64,000 nt of DNA from Ruminococcaceae bacterium AM07-15. Its GTDB lineage: Bacteria; Bacillota; Clostridia; Oscillospirales; Butyricicoccaceae. The stretch is from contig QUDE01000009.1 in the NCBI GenBank assembly GCA_003477405.1, positions 1-64,000 of the forward strand, read 5' to 3'. This document shows, piece after piece, positions 8,483-17,651 of the stretch. Under the pieces are notes generated by a model. That model did not search any database, was not told where the DNA came from, and saw nothing but the letters and a program-made list of their open reading frames with translations. The position numbers and the translations under genes were made by a program. How positions within the stretch are numbered: the stretch's first letter is position 1; each line of letters starts with the position of its first letter.

Positions 8483-8775
8483 CACGGCTCCGGGACACTT
8501 TGTCCCAAGGCTTTCTGAGCCCGATTCCTATGTAAAAATGGTTCTGGTGGTGTATATCCCCCGTCGCCGCCGTTATCCGTGCGCGGGCAGGGCCGGGCAG
8601 TCAAGGGGCGGAACGCCCGCCGTTCTGCGGCGGCTTGCCCTTTACGGCCCGCCCCGGCTGTGCGATTCCCAGCGACGCGGCGGGGGTATATCCTCCAGAG
8701 CCGCCCCCTTACCCATGACTGGGCAAGGGCGGGGGGAATGGGTTGACCAATTCTGATGAAATGGAGGTATTTCTA
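8483..8775 (+). other. Gene-free GC-rich spacer
   Basis: No gene is seen. It contains operator site 3, and a strong imperfect hairpin around 8700-8735 (a C-rich arm CCGCCCCCTT pairing with AAGGGCGGGG) just upstream of the DUF4406 gene. Confidence 0.5.
8492..8506. promoter_or_regulatory. ICE operator site 3
   Basis: GGGACACTTTGTCCC, 10 bp after the stop of the SLH protein gene. The flanks are not complementary, so only the 15-bp core is conserved. Confidence 0.75.
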
Positions 8776-9117
8776 TTGAAAAGGCCCCTTGCATATATCA
8801 CAGCTCAGTGGCACGGGACCGCAGCGGAGAACGCGGAACAGGCTGCACGGTATTGCCGGACGGTTTATGAGGCGGGCTATGCGCCCATCTGTCCCACCCT
8901 GTTTCTCCCTCTTTTCCTTCACGATCCGGTGCCCCAGGAACACAAGGACGGAATTGACATGAGCCGTGACCTGCTCCGGCGCTGCCGGGTGCTGGTGGTC
9001 TGCGGCCATGTTGTGACCGAGGAAATGAAAAATGACATCGCCGTGGCCCAGCGCCTGGGGATCACGGCCACCACCCTGGATGGCATCTTGTCTGTCAAGA
9101 GCCAGGGGCGGCGCTGA
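8776..9117 (+). CDS. DUF4406-like protein
   Basis: A 113-residue protein. The start is TTG at 8776, 7 bp after GGAGGT; an in-frame TTG at 8743 has no ribosome site. The opening LAYITAQWHGT and the later VLVVCGHVVTEEMKNDIAVA match the DUF4406 / nucleoside-deoxyribosyltransferase-like fold, with strand-loop motifs at 4-12 and 76-96. Genes of this type accompany ICE and phage DNA-metabolism genes. The actual substrate is unknown. It ends one base before ardA, so the two are probably co-transcribed. Confidence 0.75.
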   Translation: MKRPLAYITAQWHGTAAENAEQAARYCRTVYEAGYAPICPTLFLPLFLHDPVPQEHKDGIDMSRDLLRRCRVLVVCGHVVTEEMKNDIAVAQRLGITATTLDGILSVKSQGRR

Positions 9118-9118
9118 T

Positions 9119-9829
9119 ATGTCGGATTACTTTAAGGCGTACATCACCAATTTGGGGAAATACAATGAGGGCGCCCTGGTTGGGGAATATCTGAAATTTC
9201 CCACAACCACCGAGGAGGTACAGGCGCTCCTAAAGCGTATCGGCATCGACGGTGTGCGGTATGAGGAAATTTTCATTACCGACTACGACGGAGATATGCC
9301 CGAGTTGTATTCCGGCTTTGGTGAGTACGAAAGTATTGACGAACTCAACTACTTGGCCGTCCTGCTCTCCGAAATGGATCAAAGTGATCTGGAGAAGTTT
9401 GAGGCGGTTCTGGACACCGGAGAACATTCCGGCAGTGTAAAAGAGCTTATCAATCTGACCCAAAACCTGGATTGCTTTGAGTTCTATTCCGGTATTACCA
9501 GCGAGGAGGAGCTGGGCCGTATGTATATCCAGGAGTTTGACGCCATTCCGATCCCGGAGCATCTGATTGACTATATTGACTACGAGGCTTACGGGCGGGA
9601 TGTCCGTATCAATGAAGGCGGCAGTTTTTCTGGCAACGGGTATGTGTTCGATAACAACAGCAGTTTCATTGAACACTACTCTGACCGGGAGGACATTCCC
9701 GACGAGTACCGTGTTTTTTCCATGCCGGAGCTTACGATCCGGGAGCGGATGGCGGCCTACAAGGAGGTGAGCGACAAGGCCGCCCAGCACAGCAAGCCCG
9801 TCCCCGAGGCGGGGCGGGATGACAGATAG
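9119..9829 (+). CDS. ardA: Antirestriction protein ArdA
   Basis: A 236-residue acidic protein. ArdA proteins mimic B-form DNA and block type I restriction enzymes when an element enters a new host. Diagnostic features are FKAYITNLGKYNEG at the N-terminus, the acidic stretches FITDYDGDMPELYSGFGEYE and SIDELNYLA, and many Asp/Glu throughout. The length is slightly above the 165-residue minimal family, with an extra C-terminal segment. It lies immediately after the DUF4406 gene and before pcfB, where ICE establishment functions are usual. Confidence 0.9.
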   Translation: MSDYFKAYITNLGKYNEGALVGEYLKFPTTTEEVQALLKRIGIDGVRYEEIFITDYDGDMPELYSGFGEYESIDELNYLAVLLSEMDQSDLEKFEAVLDTGEHSGSVKELINLTQNLDCFEFYSGITSEEELGRMYIQEFDAIPIPEHLIDYIDYEAYGRDVRINEGGSFSGNGYVFDNNSSFIEHYSDREDIPDEYRVFSMPELTIRERMAAYKEVSDKAAQHSKPVPEAGRDDR

Positions 9830-9835
9830 ACCTTC

Positions 9836-9850
9836 GGGACACTTTGTCCC
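9836..9850. promoter_or_regulatory. ICE operator site 4
   Basis: GGGACACTTTGTCCC, 6 bp after the ardA stop and just before the pcfB ribosome site. Confidence 0.75.
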
Positions 9851-9875
9851 ATACGGGCGGAAAGGAGGAATTTGA

Positions 9876-10352
9876 CTGGTAGATGAAGATGTTTCCCGGC
9901 GCACCATAGCCATTTCTGTGAAGGCGTCCAAATTGACCGCCCGTGGGCTGGCCTATATCGTCCGGGCGGCTGGCCGCAAAATCAGCAAGGCCCACCGCTC
10001 CCACCAGAGGCCCCACGGCAGACAGACGGTGCGGCAGCTCATGGCCCACGGCGAGGCCACCAGCAGCATCCCCGTGGACGCTCCGGCCCTCTTTGACCGG
10101 GTGGCCCGGAAATGGAATGTGGACTACGCCTTTTACCAGACCGAACCCGACAAATATCTGCTGTTTTTCAAGGGTAAGCAGGCCGACGCCATCACCGCCT
10201 GTATGTCGGAGTATTCCAAGCGGGTGTTGGGAAAGGAGAAGTCCCGGCGTGTTCCCATCCTGGAACAGCTCAAAAAGGCCAAGGCCCATGTGCGGCAGCA
10301 GCCCCAGCTGGAGCAGGAACGGATAAAGGAGGCGGCGCGTGAAGATCGGTAA
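9876..10352 (+). CDS. pcfB: PcfB family transfer protein (CTG start)
   Basis: A 158-residue PcfB/DUF3801 protein, a small partner of the VirD4 coupling protein in Firmicutes conjugation. Recognisable parts are KLTARGLAYIVRAA near residue 18, VARKWNVDYAFYQ, DKYLLFFKGKQADAI, and a basic C-terminus. The only in-frame codon at correct distance from AAAGGAGG is CTG at 9876, which gives the acidic opening VDEDVSRRTIAISV expected of the family. The next start, GTG at 9918, would cut this strand off and lacks a ribosome site. It overlaps virD4 by 14 bp. Confidence 0.85.
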   Translation: MVDEDVSRRTIAISVKASKLTARGLAYIVRAAGRKISKAHRSHQRPHGRQTVRQLMAHGEATSSIPVDAPALFDRVARKWNVDYAFYQTEPDKYLLFFKGKQADAITACMSEYSKRVLGKEKSRRVPILEQLKKAKAHVRQQPQLEQERIKEAAREDR

Positions 10353-11295
10353 CATCAAGAAGGTTCTTCTGCCGAACCTGCCCTACCTGTTCTTCCTGTG
10401 GGCGTTTTTGAAGATCGGCACGGCCTACCGGCTGGCCGGGGGCGCGGATTTCGCCCATAAACTCATAGGGCTGGGCCGGACCATTGGTCCGGCCTTTGCC
10501 AACTTTGCCCCTGGGCTCCACCCCTTTGACTGGCTGGTGGGGATCGCGGGGGCTGTGATTCTGCGGCTGGTGGTCTATGCCAAGGCGAAAAAGGCGAGCA
10601 AGTACCGCCGGGACGAGGAATACGGCTCGGCCCGCTGGGGCACAGCCAAAGACATTGAGCCCTTTGTCGATCCCAAGTTTGAAAACAATGTGATCCTCAC
10701 CGGGACGGAACGGCTCACCATGAACACCCGGCCCAAAAATCCGGCCAACGCCCGCAATCTCAACGCCTGTGTGATCGGTTCATCCGGCAGCGGCAAAACC
10801 CGTTTCTGGCTGACACCCCAGCTGCTCCAGGCCCATTCCTCCTATGTGGTGGTGGACCCCAAGGGCGGCACCCTTTCCCAAGTGGGCTATTTTCTCCAAC
10901 GGAAGAAGGGGTACAAGGTCACAGTATTCAATAGCATCGACTTTTCCAAGTCCATGCACTATAACCCCCTGGCCTATGTACGCAACGAGGCGGACATTTT
11001 GAAGTTCGTGGACACCCTGATAAGCAACACCAAGGGCGAAGGCAAAGAAAGTGATCCATTCTGGACCAAGGCCGAAACGCTGCTATACTGTGCCCTGATC
11101 GCCTATATCATCTTTGAGGGACCGCCGGAGGACCGGAATATCAATACGCTGGTGGACATGATCGGCGGCATGGAGGTGAAGGAAAACGACGAGGACTACA
11201 TGAACGCGGTGGATTATATGTTCGCTGGGCTGGAAAAGCGCAAGCCGGATTGCTTTGCGGTCAAGCAGTACAAGAAGTACAAACTTGCCAGCGGA
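10339..11295 (+). pseudogene. virD4: VirD4/TraG coupling protein, 5' half
   Basis: The first 318 codons of the type IV coupling ATPase, starting at GTG after AAAGGAGG. There are two N-terminal membrane segments (about 8-30 and 55-75), then the Walker A loop GSSGSGKTRF (about 150) and VVDPKGGTL. The family reading stops at KLASG (11281-11295), where IME DNA enters; the open frame runs 16 more foreign codons to TAG at 11341. The 3' half resumes in the same frame at 22453. As it stands the protein lacks the C-terminal ATPase motifs, so the ICE should be transfer-defective until the IME leaves. Confidence 0.9.
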
Positions 11296-11301
11296 GATGT
11301 A

Positions 11302-11363
11302 TGCTCTAAGCGACTTCTTAATCATGGTTTATGTCATGGTTAGTGAAGCAGTCATTTAGAGCA
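11302..11363. repeat. Inverted repeat at IME left end
   Basis: TGCTCTAA near 11302 and its complement TTAGAGCA near 11356 bracket the first 60 bp of the IME, just before the recombinase gene. It may be a recombinase or promoter-control site. Only the repeat is seen; the role is inferred. Confidence 0.4.
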
Positions 11364-11386
11364 TTTTCATTTCAGGAGGTACAGCT

Positions 11387-13249
11387 ATGAGAAACGAGAA
11401 AATCACCCCACTGTACGAGCGTTTGAGCCGCGATGATGAGTTGCAGGGTGAGAGCAATTCCATAAGTCATCAAAAGCAGATGTTAGAGGAGTTTGCCCGT
11501 CGGAATAACCTTCCAAATCCTCGGCATTTCACTGATGACGGGGTCTCCGGCACCCGCTTTGACCGACCTGGCTTTCTTGCCATGATGGAGGAAGTTGAGG
11601 CGGGGCGTGTGGAGGCCATTGTCATCAAGGACATGAGCCGCTTGGGGCGTGACTATCTGAAGGTCGGTCAGGTTATGGAGATTTTACGGCAGCGCGGTGT
11701 CCGTCTGATCGCCATTAACGACGGCGTGGACAGTCTGAAAGGCGACGACGATTTTACCCCGTTCCGCAACATCATGAATGAGTTTTACGCCCATGACACC
11801 AGTCGGAAAATTCGCTCCGTATTCAAGTCCAAAGGCATGAGCGGCAAGCACCTGACCGGCACCGTCATTTATGGCTACCTGTGGGACGAAAAACGGGAAC
11901 ACTGGCTTGTGGACGAAGAAGCCGCCGAAGTGGTACGCCGTATCTTTTCCCTGACGATGGAGGGCTACGGCCCCTATCAAATCTCCAAGCTGCTGTCCGA
12001 GGCAAAGGTTGAAATCCCCGCTGTCCATTTGGCACGCTTTCACGAAGGAGTAAACAGGACGAAGCCGGTCAAAGACCCATACGGCTGGGGTTCATCCACT
12101 ATTGTGAGCATTTTGAAAAAGCGTGAGTATTTAGGTCATACGATCAATTTCAAGACCCGCAAGCATTTCAAGGACAAGAAAAGCCACTATGTTGACGAAA
12201 GCGAATGGACAATTTTCGAGAATACCCATGAGGCCATCATCGACCAGGAAACCTTTGACAATGTGCAGCGCATTCGGGGAAACGCCAGACGCTACCCGGA
12301 CGGCTTTGGGGAGGCCTATCCCCTGACTGGCCTGATGTACTGTGCCGACTGCGGCGGCAAGATGTATGTTCACCGCACCTACAACGGCAAGCGTGTCCCT
12401 CAGTACACTTGCAGTCAGTATGGGAAGTACCCTATCGGCTCCCGTTGCCCTACACAGCACCGTATCAAGGCCGAAGCTGTCCTGACACTGATTGCCGATA
12501 TACTCCGGGCTATCGCGGAGTATTCCAAGAATGACCGAGCCGAGTTTATCCGCACTGTCCAGGAAACGCAGGCCGCCCAGCAGACCGCCGACATCTCTAA
12601 GAAGCGGAAACGGCTGGCTGCCGCCCAAAAGCGGGCTGGAGAACTGGAAAGGCTGATTTGCAAAATCTATGAGGACAACGCCCTGGGCAAGCTACCGGAC
12701 GCCCGGTATGAGGCCCTGGACGCGCAATATGCCAAAGAGCAAGATGCTCTCAACGCGGAAATCGAAGAATTGGAAAAGGCCGTTACCGGCTATGGGCAGA
12801 GCCGGAAATCAGCGGAAAAGTTTATTGCCCTGATTGACAAGTATGAGAATTTCGACACGCTGACAAACACCATGCTCAACGAGTTTGTAGAGAAAATTCT
12901 TGTCCATGAACGCGCCCGCAAAGGAAGCCAGGACACCACACAGGAGGTTGAAATCTACTTCAACTTTGTGGGCCGGTATATCCCGCCCGCCTTGCAGCCT
13001 GTTCCTCTGACCCCGGAGGAACAGGAAGAACTTCGGAAGAAGGAGGCACGCAAAGACAGGCTTCACCAGAACTACTTACGGCGCAAGGCAAACGGCAAAC
13101 AGAAGGAATGGGAAGAACGGTACAACGCCAAACGAAAGGCAAAAATGGAGGCGTCAAAAGCCGCTATCCGGGCCGAGGATATGGAAAACGGCATTTTTAC
13201 TACCGTCAGCCAGTTGCCAAAGCAGGAGCCGCACAGAATTGTTTTATAA
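11387..13249 (+). CDS. Large serine recombinase of the IME
   Basis: A 620-residue TndX/TnpX-like site-specific recombinase. The catalytic serine lies in LYERLSRDDE (residues 6-15), followed by the resolvase fold (VIKDMSRLGRDYLKVG near 85). A recombinase domain follows (GTVIYGYLWDEKREHW onward), then a zinc-ribbon region (YCADCGGKMYVHR about 315, later C at QYTCSQYG and SRCP), and a coiled-coil basic tail. It is the first gene of the IME, 92 bp from the left crossover, as usual for recombinases acting on their own ends. It should catalyse both insertion into virD4 and excision. Confidence 0.9.
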   Translation: MRNEKITPLYERLSRDDELQGESNSISHQKQMLEEFARRNNLPNPRHFTDDGVSGTRFDRPGFLAMMEEVEAGRVEAIVIKDMSRLGRDYLKVGQVMEILRQRGVRLIAINDGVDSLKGDDDFTPFRNIMNEFYAHDTSRKIRSVFKSKGMSGKHLTGTVIYGYLWDEKREHWLVDEEAAEVVRRIFSLTMEGYGPYQISKLLSEAKVEIPAVHLARFHEGVNRTKPVKDPYGWGSSTIVSILKKREYLGHTINFKTRKHFKDKKSHYVDESEWTIFENTHEAIIDQETFDNVQRIRGNARRYPDGFGEAYPLTGLMYCADCGGKMYVHRTYNGKRVPQYTCSQYGKYPIGSRCPTQHRIKAEAVLTLIADILRAIAEYSKNDRAEFIRTVQETQAAQQTADISKKRKRLAAAQKRAGELERLICKIYEDNALGKLPDARYEALDAQYAKEQDALNAEIEELEKAVTGYGQSRKSAEKFIALIDKYENFDTLTNTMLNEFVEKILVHERARKGSQDTTQEVEIYFNFVGRYIPPALQPVPLTPEEQEELRKKEARKDRLHQNYLRRKANGKQKEWEERYNAKRKAKMEASKAAIRAEDMENGIFTTVSQLPKQEPHRIVL

Positions 13250-13373
13250 ATGAACCCAAACGATAATCCGGCTTAGAAAACATTTCATTGCGAATTTATA
13301 GCATTTAATGACCATAGCATTGTTGTTTTACTCTACATTTGATATTCTAATAAGATAAGTGTGGTGATAATAA

Positions 13374-14087
13374 ATGATAAAATTTGCAGTTTGTGATGAT
13401 GAGCCGTCCATGACCCAAAAAATATGCGAATTTATTTCAACATACATGCAAGAGAATCAGGATGCAGCTTACCATATCAGCAGTTTTTCAAATGGCCGTT
13501 CCTTGCTGGAAAGTTCATGTGACTTTGATGTGATATTTCTTGATATTCAGATGGAACAGCCCGATGGGATGGAAACGGCTAAAATGTTGAGACAACGAAA
13601 CATACACTGTCTTGTGGTTTTTATAACGGTTCTAAAAGAATATGTATTTGATGCTTTTGAAGTGCAAGCATACGATTATCTGGTCAAACCGATAGAAGAT
13701 TTGCATTTCAAAAAAATGATGGATCGAGCCATGAGAACATTGGAACAACATACCTCAAAGCGGATCGTCATCTTAAAAGGAACTTCTTGTGAGGTAATTC
13801 CGCTCTCTCAGATTTTATATTGTGAAGTGCAGGGACGGAAAGTGTACATTCATCAGGAGAATGGAAAAATTGTTGACTATTATGAGAAACTGAATGATTT
13901 TGAGCGACAGGTTGACGGACGGTTTTTCAGATGTCACAGGAGTTACTTAGTCAATCTTGACCAGGTCAGAGGCAGTCATTCCGGGCAAGTTTTTTTATCA
14001 GATGGCAGCAGTATTCCAGTTTCAAGATTACGGGAACGCGAATTAACGGAGGCACTTCTGCGATATATGAAAGAAAAAGGATGTTGA
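13374..14087 (+). CDS. AgrA-like LytTR response regulator
   Basis: A 237-residue regulator. The receiver domain (1-120) has the acidic pair CDDE, the phospho-acceptor Asp in VIFLDIQM (about 55) and the Lys in YLVKPI. The LytTR DNA-binding domain occupies 140-235 (CEVQGRKVYIHQ, RCHRSYLVNLDQV). It is AT-rich compared with the IME core. One base separates it from the kinase gene, so they form an operon. No agrB or agrD peptide gene is seen, so the signal is unknown. It may regulate IME excision or be cargo. Confidence 0.9.
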   Translation: MIKFAVCDDEPSMTQKICEFISTYMQENQDAAYHISSFSNGRSLLESSCDFDVIFLDIQMEQPDGMETAKMLRQRNIHCLVVFITVLKEYVFDAFEVQAYDYLVKPIEDLHFKKMMDRAMRTLEQHTSKRIVILKGTSCEVIPLSQILYCEVQGRKVYIHQENGKIVDYYEKLNDFERQVDGRFFRCHRSYLVNLDQVRGSHSGQVFLSDGSSIPVSRLRERELTEALLRYMKEKGC

Positions 14088-14088
14088 T

Positions 14089-15396
14089 ATGGATTATTTT
14101 AGTGTACTATTTGAGAGCGTTTGCCTGCTCGCACAAAGTGCGATACAGCTTATTTTTATGAGCCGACTTTTGGGGAAGAAATATAGAATATGGTGCTTTG
14201 TGTTATATCCTGGTGTTCTTTTTATTTTGGGATTTGCTGCTGCCCAGAGCACAATCATTAACACGGTAGCAATTGGTATGCAGTTGCTTTTATTATCTGG
14301 TATAAGCCAAGTTGCATTGAGAAGCAAATGCTCCGTATCTTTTCTGTCGGCAACGATTGCAATTTATATCTCCCAGTTGTCATTTGGGCTGATAAACTCC
14401 ATAGAGAGTATCATATTTCCACATTTTGTTGGGATGCCTCTGTTGTATCTGCTCCTTGCTTTTGCAACAGCAGCTGCTTTTGCGATCTGCATCTGCTGTT
14501 ATGCTGCCGTGTTAAGTTTACTGCCGTTGAAAGAAAACGACCAAACACCATACATTGGTCTCTTACTGCTTCCAGGGCTGTTTTTCTTTCTGGCAGAGGT
14601 ATACCTTCTCCACATGTCATACAGCCAGGTATCTTCTACACTTTCTCTGACTGAGGCAGGAAAACATCTTGGGCTATTATTCATACAAGGACTGGGGTTG
14701 GCAGCACTGCTTTGTACTTTGTATGCATACCGGCGGATCTGTTCTGGATTTCAAGCGCAGTCTGCGTTGGCTTCCCTGACGCAAGCAACCCAGGCGCAAA
14801 AGGTATACATCTCGGAAGCTCAGATGCGTTATGAGCAGACGAAAGCATTTCGCCATGATATTAAGAACCATTTGTTGCTGCTGGATGGGTTGTTACGCAA
14901 CGGGCAGATCGCGGAAAGTCGGGACTATTTAAAAAGGCTCGAAAGCATTTCAACCTCTCTATCGTTCCCATACCAGACAGGAAATCCTGTAGTGGATATT
15001 TTGTTAAGTGAAAAACTGGAATTGGCGAAAGCAAGCGGAATTAAAGCAGAGGTGTCCCTGCTTCTTCCGAAAGTATGTGAGATTGATGATTTGGATTTGT
15101 GTATTATATTTGCGAATGCTTTAGACAACGCGTTAAAAGCCTGCCAGTCCATTGAAGGAACAAGCTCCATCAGCATTACCGGGAAACAGCAGGGAGATTT
15201 TTATCTGCTGGAATTTTGCAATACATGTTCTGAAAAGAGTTTGCCTCAAATTGGGATCGGACTTTCTAATATCAAATCAGTGGCAGAAAAATATCACGGT
15301 GCAATGTTAATAGAAACACATGACAAGAAATTTTCTCTGAATGTATTACTGAACATTTCATTACCAGCAGATAACAGTTCAAGACAAAGCTATTGA
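14089..15396 (+). CDS. AgrC-like GHKL histidine kinase
   Basis: A 435-residue sensor kinase. About six hydrophobic segments fill residues 1-215, typical of peptide-sensing HPK10 kinases. The phospho-acceptor histidine is in FRHDIKNHLLLLDGLL (about 257). The N box is FANALDNALKAC and the G box IGIGLSNIKSVAEKYHG near the C-terminus; this is a GHKL ATPase. It pairs with the adjacent LytTR regulator. Low GC compared with the relaxase and replication genes of the same IME suggests separate acquisition. Confidence 0.9.
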   Translation: MDYFSVLFESVCLLAQSAIQLIFMSRLLGKKYRIWCFVLYPGVLFILGFAAAQSTIINTVAIGMQLLLLSGISQVALRSKCSVSFLSATIAIYISQLSFGLINSIESIIFPHFVGMPLLYLLLAFATAAAFAICICCYAAVLSLLPLKENDQTPYIGLLLLPGLFFFLAEVYLLHMSYSQVSSTLSLTEAGKHLGLLFIQGLGLAALLCTLYAYRRICSGFQAQSALASLTQATQAQKVYISEAQMRYEQTKAFRHDIKNHLLLLDGLLRNGQIAESRDYLKRLESISTSLSFPYQTGNPVVDILLSEKLELAKASGIKAEVSLLLPKVCEIDDLDLCIIFANALDNALKACQSIEGTSSISITGKQQGDFYLLEFCNTCSEKSLPQIGIGLSNIKSVAEKYHGAMLIETHDKKFSLNVLLNISLPADNSSRQSY

Positions 15397-15440
15397 TTCC
15401 TACATCAAGAATCGTTATGCTCAAACTGGGAGGTGATTTT

Positions 15441-15764
15441 ATGAATATTTCTTCGGTTTACCCCAATTCTCCATCTGGTAATTCAGCGCCACAGCAAGGT
15501 GCTGGTGTCGATTCTAAAATCCAGTCCTTGGAGCAGAAACTACAGAAGCTGGAAACTGAAAAACAGAAAGCCGCTCAGCGTAAAGATGAAGAGCAAAAAG
15601 AAAAGCTGGAAAAACAAATTAAAGAAATTGAAAAGCAAATTCAGCAGCTCAGAAAACAGGAGAATGAGAAAGCACAAAAAACGGAGTCCAGTGATATACA
15701 AAAAGCGCAGGAATCTTTCTCCAAGGCAATAGATGCCGGAAAATATATAGATGTCTATGCATAG
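15441..15764 (+). CDS. FlxA-like coiled-coil protein
   Basis: A 107-residue protein starting at ATG after GGGAGGTG; a TTG 48 bp upstream is in frame but lacks a ribosome site. Residues 25-85 are a continuous Glu/Lys/Gln heptad coil (SLEQKLQKLETEKQKAA, KLEKQIKEIEKQIQQLR), the pattern of the FlxA-like family. The family has no settled function. It directly follows the kinase and may be part of the same operon, perhaps as an output or partner of the signalling pair. Confidence 0.7.
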   Translation: MNISSVYPNSPSGNSAPQQGAGVDSKIQSLEQKLQKLETEKQKAAQRKDEEQKEKLEKQIKEIEKQIQQLRKQENEKAQKTESSDIQKAQESFSKAIDAGKYIDVYA

Positions 15765-16188
15765 AGAGTGCCAGGCTGCCAACGAGACGGTATATAAAAA
15801 AACCGTTGGTTCGGTGGCCGAAGTCTGTTGCGCTTTGATCAGATCATTACAAAATGAACGGCGGTTTTGAAAGTACCATTTCAAAGCCGCCGTTTGTTTT
15901 GTCTTTCAAGAAGTAATGCTACGATTGGCGGCTCACGGAAGGAGCCGCTATGTGTTTACTTAACAGCCGACAAACGCAGATGTTTGTGTCGTCATCAAAA
16001 AAAGCCTGGAAACCGAACGCCCTCCGTCTGACAGCCAGTGCGAAAATTGTCATAATGTAGTTGAATATCGTATTTCTTGCGCCCGAATAGCTTCATGCTG
16101 TCCGGGCGTTTTTCTATGTCAGCCCCGGTGCCGTTCCCCGCCGCCCCGTTCAGATTTTCCCACAAAAATCTGAACGGAGGACAGGCAG
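15765..16188 (+). other. Gene-free leader with hairpins
   Basis: No gene is seen. It holds a terminator-like stem (AACGGCGG pairing with CCGCCGTT around 15852-15894), a second stem with GCCCG/CGGGC arms and five T (about 16080-16112), and a stem with GTTCAGATTTT/AAAATCTGAAC arms ending at 16176, right before the ribosome site of the next gene. The last could control translation of that sigma-like gene. Confidence 0.5.
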
Positions 16189-16602
16189 ATGGAAGTCACC
16201 ATCATTTACAACGGACAAGCTGTGAGCGTGGAGGTCACGCTGGAAGTCTATGAATTTCTTGACCAAGCCGACCACAAAACGGAAAACCTGCTGCACGAAC
16301 AGCGGCGGCATTGGGACGGCCGGGAGTTTGACGAATACATAATTGCCACCGAAGGCGTGGGCATCTGCGGCGAAACGCCGGAAGAATACCTTTGCCGCAT
16401 GGAAACGCTGGACGAGCTGCTGGCCGTCCTGGACACCTGTACCGAGGCCCAGCGCCGACGGTTTCTGCTCTATGCGCTGGACGGATTGACCCTTGCGGAG
16501 ATCGGGGCAATGTGTGGCTGCTCCAAAGTATCCGTCTACGAGAGCATTCTTGCGGTTCGGAAAAAGTTCCTGAATTTTTTCGCAAACCACCCTAACGATT
16601 GA
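16189..16602 (+). CDS. Sigma-70 region 4-like regulator
   Basis: A 137-residue protein. The C-terminal third is a sigma region 4-like helix-turn-helix: AQRRRFLLYALDGLTLAEIGAMCGCSKVSVYESI. It lacks region 2, so it is not a complete sigma factor. Proteins of this build are common in Firmicutes mobile elements and are thought to regulate element genes. The first 80 residues have no family I can name. The start follows a GGAGG site placed at the foot of a hairpin. Confidence 0.7.
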   Translation: MEVTIIYNGQAVSVEVTLEVYEFLDQADHKTENLLHEQRRHWDGREFDEYIIATEGVGICGETPEEYLCRMETLDELLAVLDTCTEAQRRRFLLYALDGLTLAEIGAMCGCSKVSVYESILAVRKKFLNFFANHPND

Positions 16603-16705
16603 ACCCTTTTCGGGCTACCAAGTGAAAGGGATTGTTTCCCTTATCCCAACGGGAGGCGGACAGCGGACAAGCTGCCCGCCTCTCCCATTTTCAGGAGGTA
16701 AGCCT

Positions 16706-17158
16706 ATGAAAACAATCAATCTGCGGTGGATTTATCCCCACTACCGGCATGACGAGTTCGTAGAGGTCAGTGACGAGGTATGGGAGGCAATGCGGCAGGC
16801 TCAGCGGGAGATGACCAACTACGAGCGCCGGAAAATCAACCACCGCGCCTGGTACTCTCTGGACTCTTATAGCTGGATGGAGAACTATGCGCTGGAACAC
16901 GCCAGATCACCGGAGGACATTCTGATGGAGAAGCAAGATCGCGCTGCTTATCTCCGGCTGTTGGCTGCCTTGCCAAAGGCCCTTTCCCATGCCACCCCGA
17001 CGCAGGCCCGCCGGGTGTACGCCTACTATATTTCCGGCATCACGCAGACCGAAATCTCCCGCCGGGAGGGCGTTCACAGCAGCAAGGTCACAGTTGCCAT
17101 CCATCGGGGCCTAAACAATATGCGGCGCTACTATGGAACGCTCCCACAATCCGAGTGA
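16706..17158 (+). CDS. Sigma-70 region 4-like regulator
   Basis: A 150-residue protein beginning MKTINLRWIYPHY, with a helix-turn-helix at the end (QARRVYAYYISGITQTEISRR). The opening, MxTINL-x(3)-YP, is shared with the next gene and with the ICE gene at 39988, so they are one family. The middle contains ILMEKQDRAAYLRLLAALPKAL, the typical spacer helix. The start has a perfect CAGGAGG site. It is probably co-transcribed with the neighbouring regulators and DUF3847 gene. Confidence 0.7.
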   Translation: MKTINLRWIYPHYRHDEFVEVSDEVWEAMRQAQREMTNYERRKINHRAWYSLDSYSWMENYALEHARSPEDILMEKQDRAAYLRLLAALPKALSHATPTQARRVYAYYISGITQTEISRREGVHSSKVTVAIHRGLNNMRRYYGTLPQSE

Positions 17159-17168
17159 GGGCGCACCT

Positions 17169-17651
17169 ATGCAGACCATCAATCTGAAACAATACTATCC
17201 GTTCTGCACAGAGGACATCTTTGTGGAAGTGTCCGATGAAATCGTCGAAACATTCCTGCTGGATAAGCGAGCCGAAGCGACCCGTGAGCGCAAGATGTAC
17301 CGCTATAAAGCGCAGTATTCCCTGGACTGCGATGACGGGATTGAAAAAGCGGCCATCGGCTGGGCGCAGCCCTCGCCGGAAGAACTTCTGATGAAGAAGG
17401 AGTCGGAGCAGGAGTATCGACTTACCTTAACGAGATTGGCGGAGGCAATCAACCATTTGTCGGAGACACAGGCCCGCCGCATCCGTGCGAGGTATCTGCT
17501 GGGGATGAAAGTAATTGAGATCGCCGCCATTGAAGGAGTAATCCCCAGCTGTGTCAGCACTTCCATCAGGGCAGGGCTAAAGAACATCCGCAAGTATTTT
17601 GAAAAGAAGAAGTGGAGGGTGTCCAGAGAATGGGAACAGTGGAACAGATGA
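17169..17651 (+). CDS. Sigma-70 region 4-like regulator
   Basis: A 160-residue paralogue of the preceding gene, opening MQTINLKQYYPF and carrying YSLDCDDGIE, a motif also present in the ICE protein at 39988. The C-terminal helix-turn-helix is QARRIRARYLLGMKVIEIAAIEG. It starts 10 bp after the previous stop and overlaps the DUF3847 gene by 22 bp. Likely an element-encoded transcription regulator. The target promoters are not known. Confidence 0.7.
   Translation: MQTINLKQYYPFCTEDIFVEVSDEIVETFLLDKRAEATRERKMYRYKAQYSLDCDDGIEKAAIGWAQPSPEELLMKKESEQEYRLTLTRLAEAINHLSETQARRIRARYLLGMKVIEIAAIEGVIPSCVSTSIRAGLKNIRKYFEKKKWRVSREWEQWNR

Noticed and set aside
5051-8485. A 1144-codon open frame on the minus strand opposite the SLH protein
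   Set aside because: It is antisense to a gene with signal peptide and SLH domains, has no ribosome site or family motif, and results from strong GC codon bias.
8540-8700. TATATCC-type sequences considered as an RP4-like nick site
   Set aside because: They resemble the consensus only over a few bases, occur several times, and are far from the relaxase and mobC genes.
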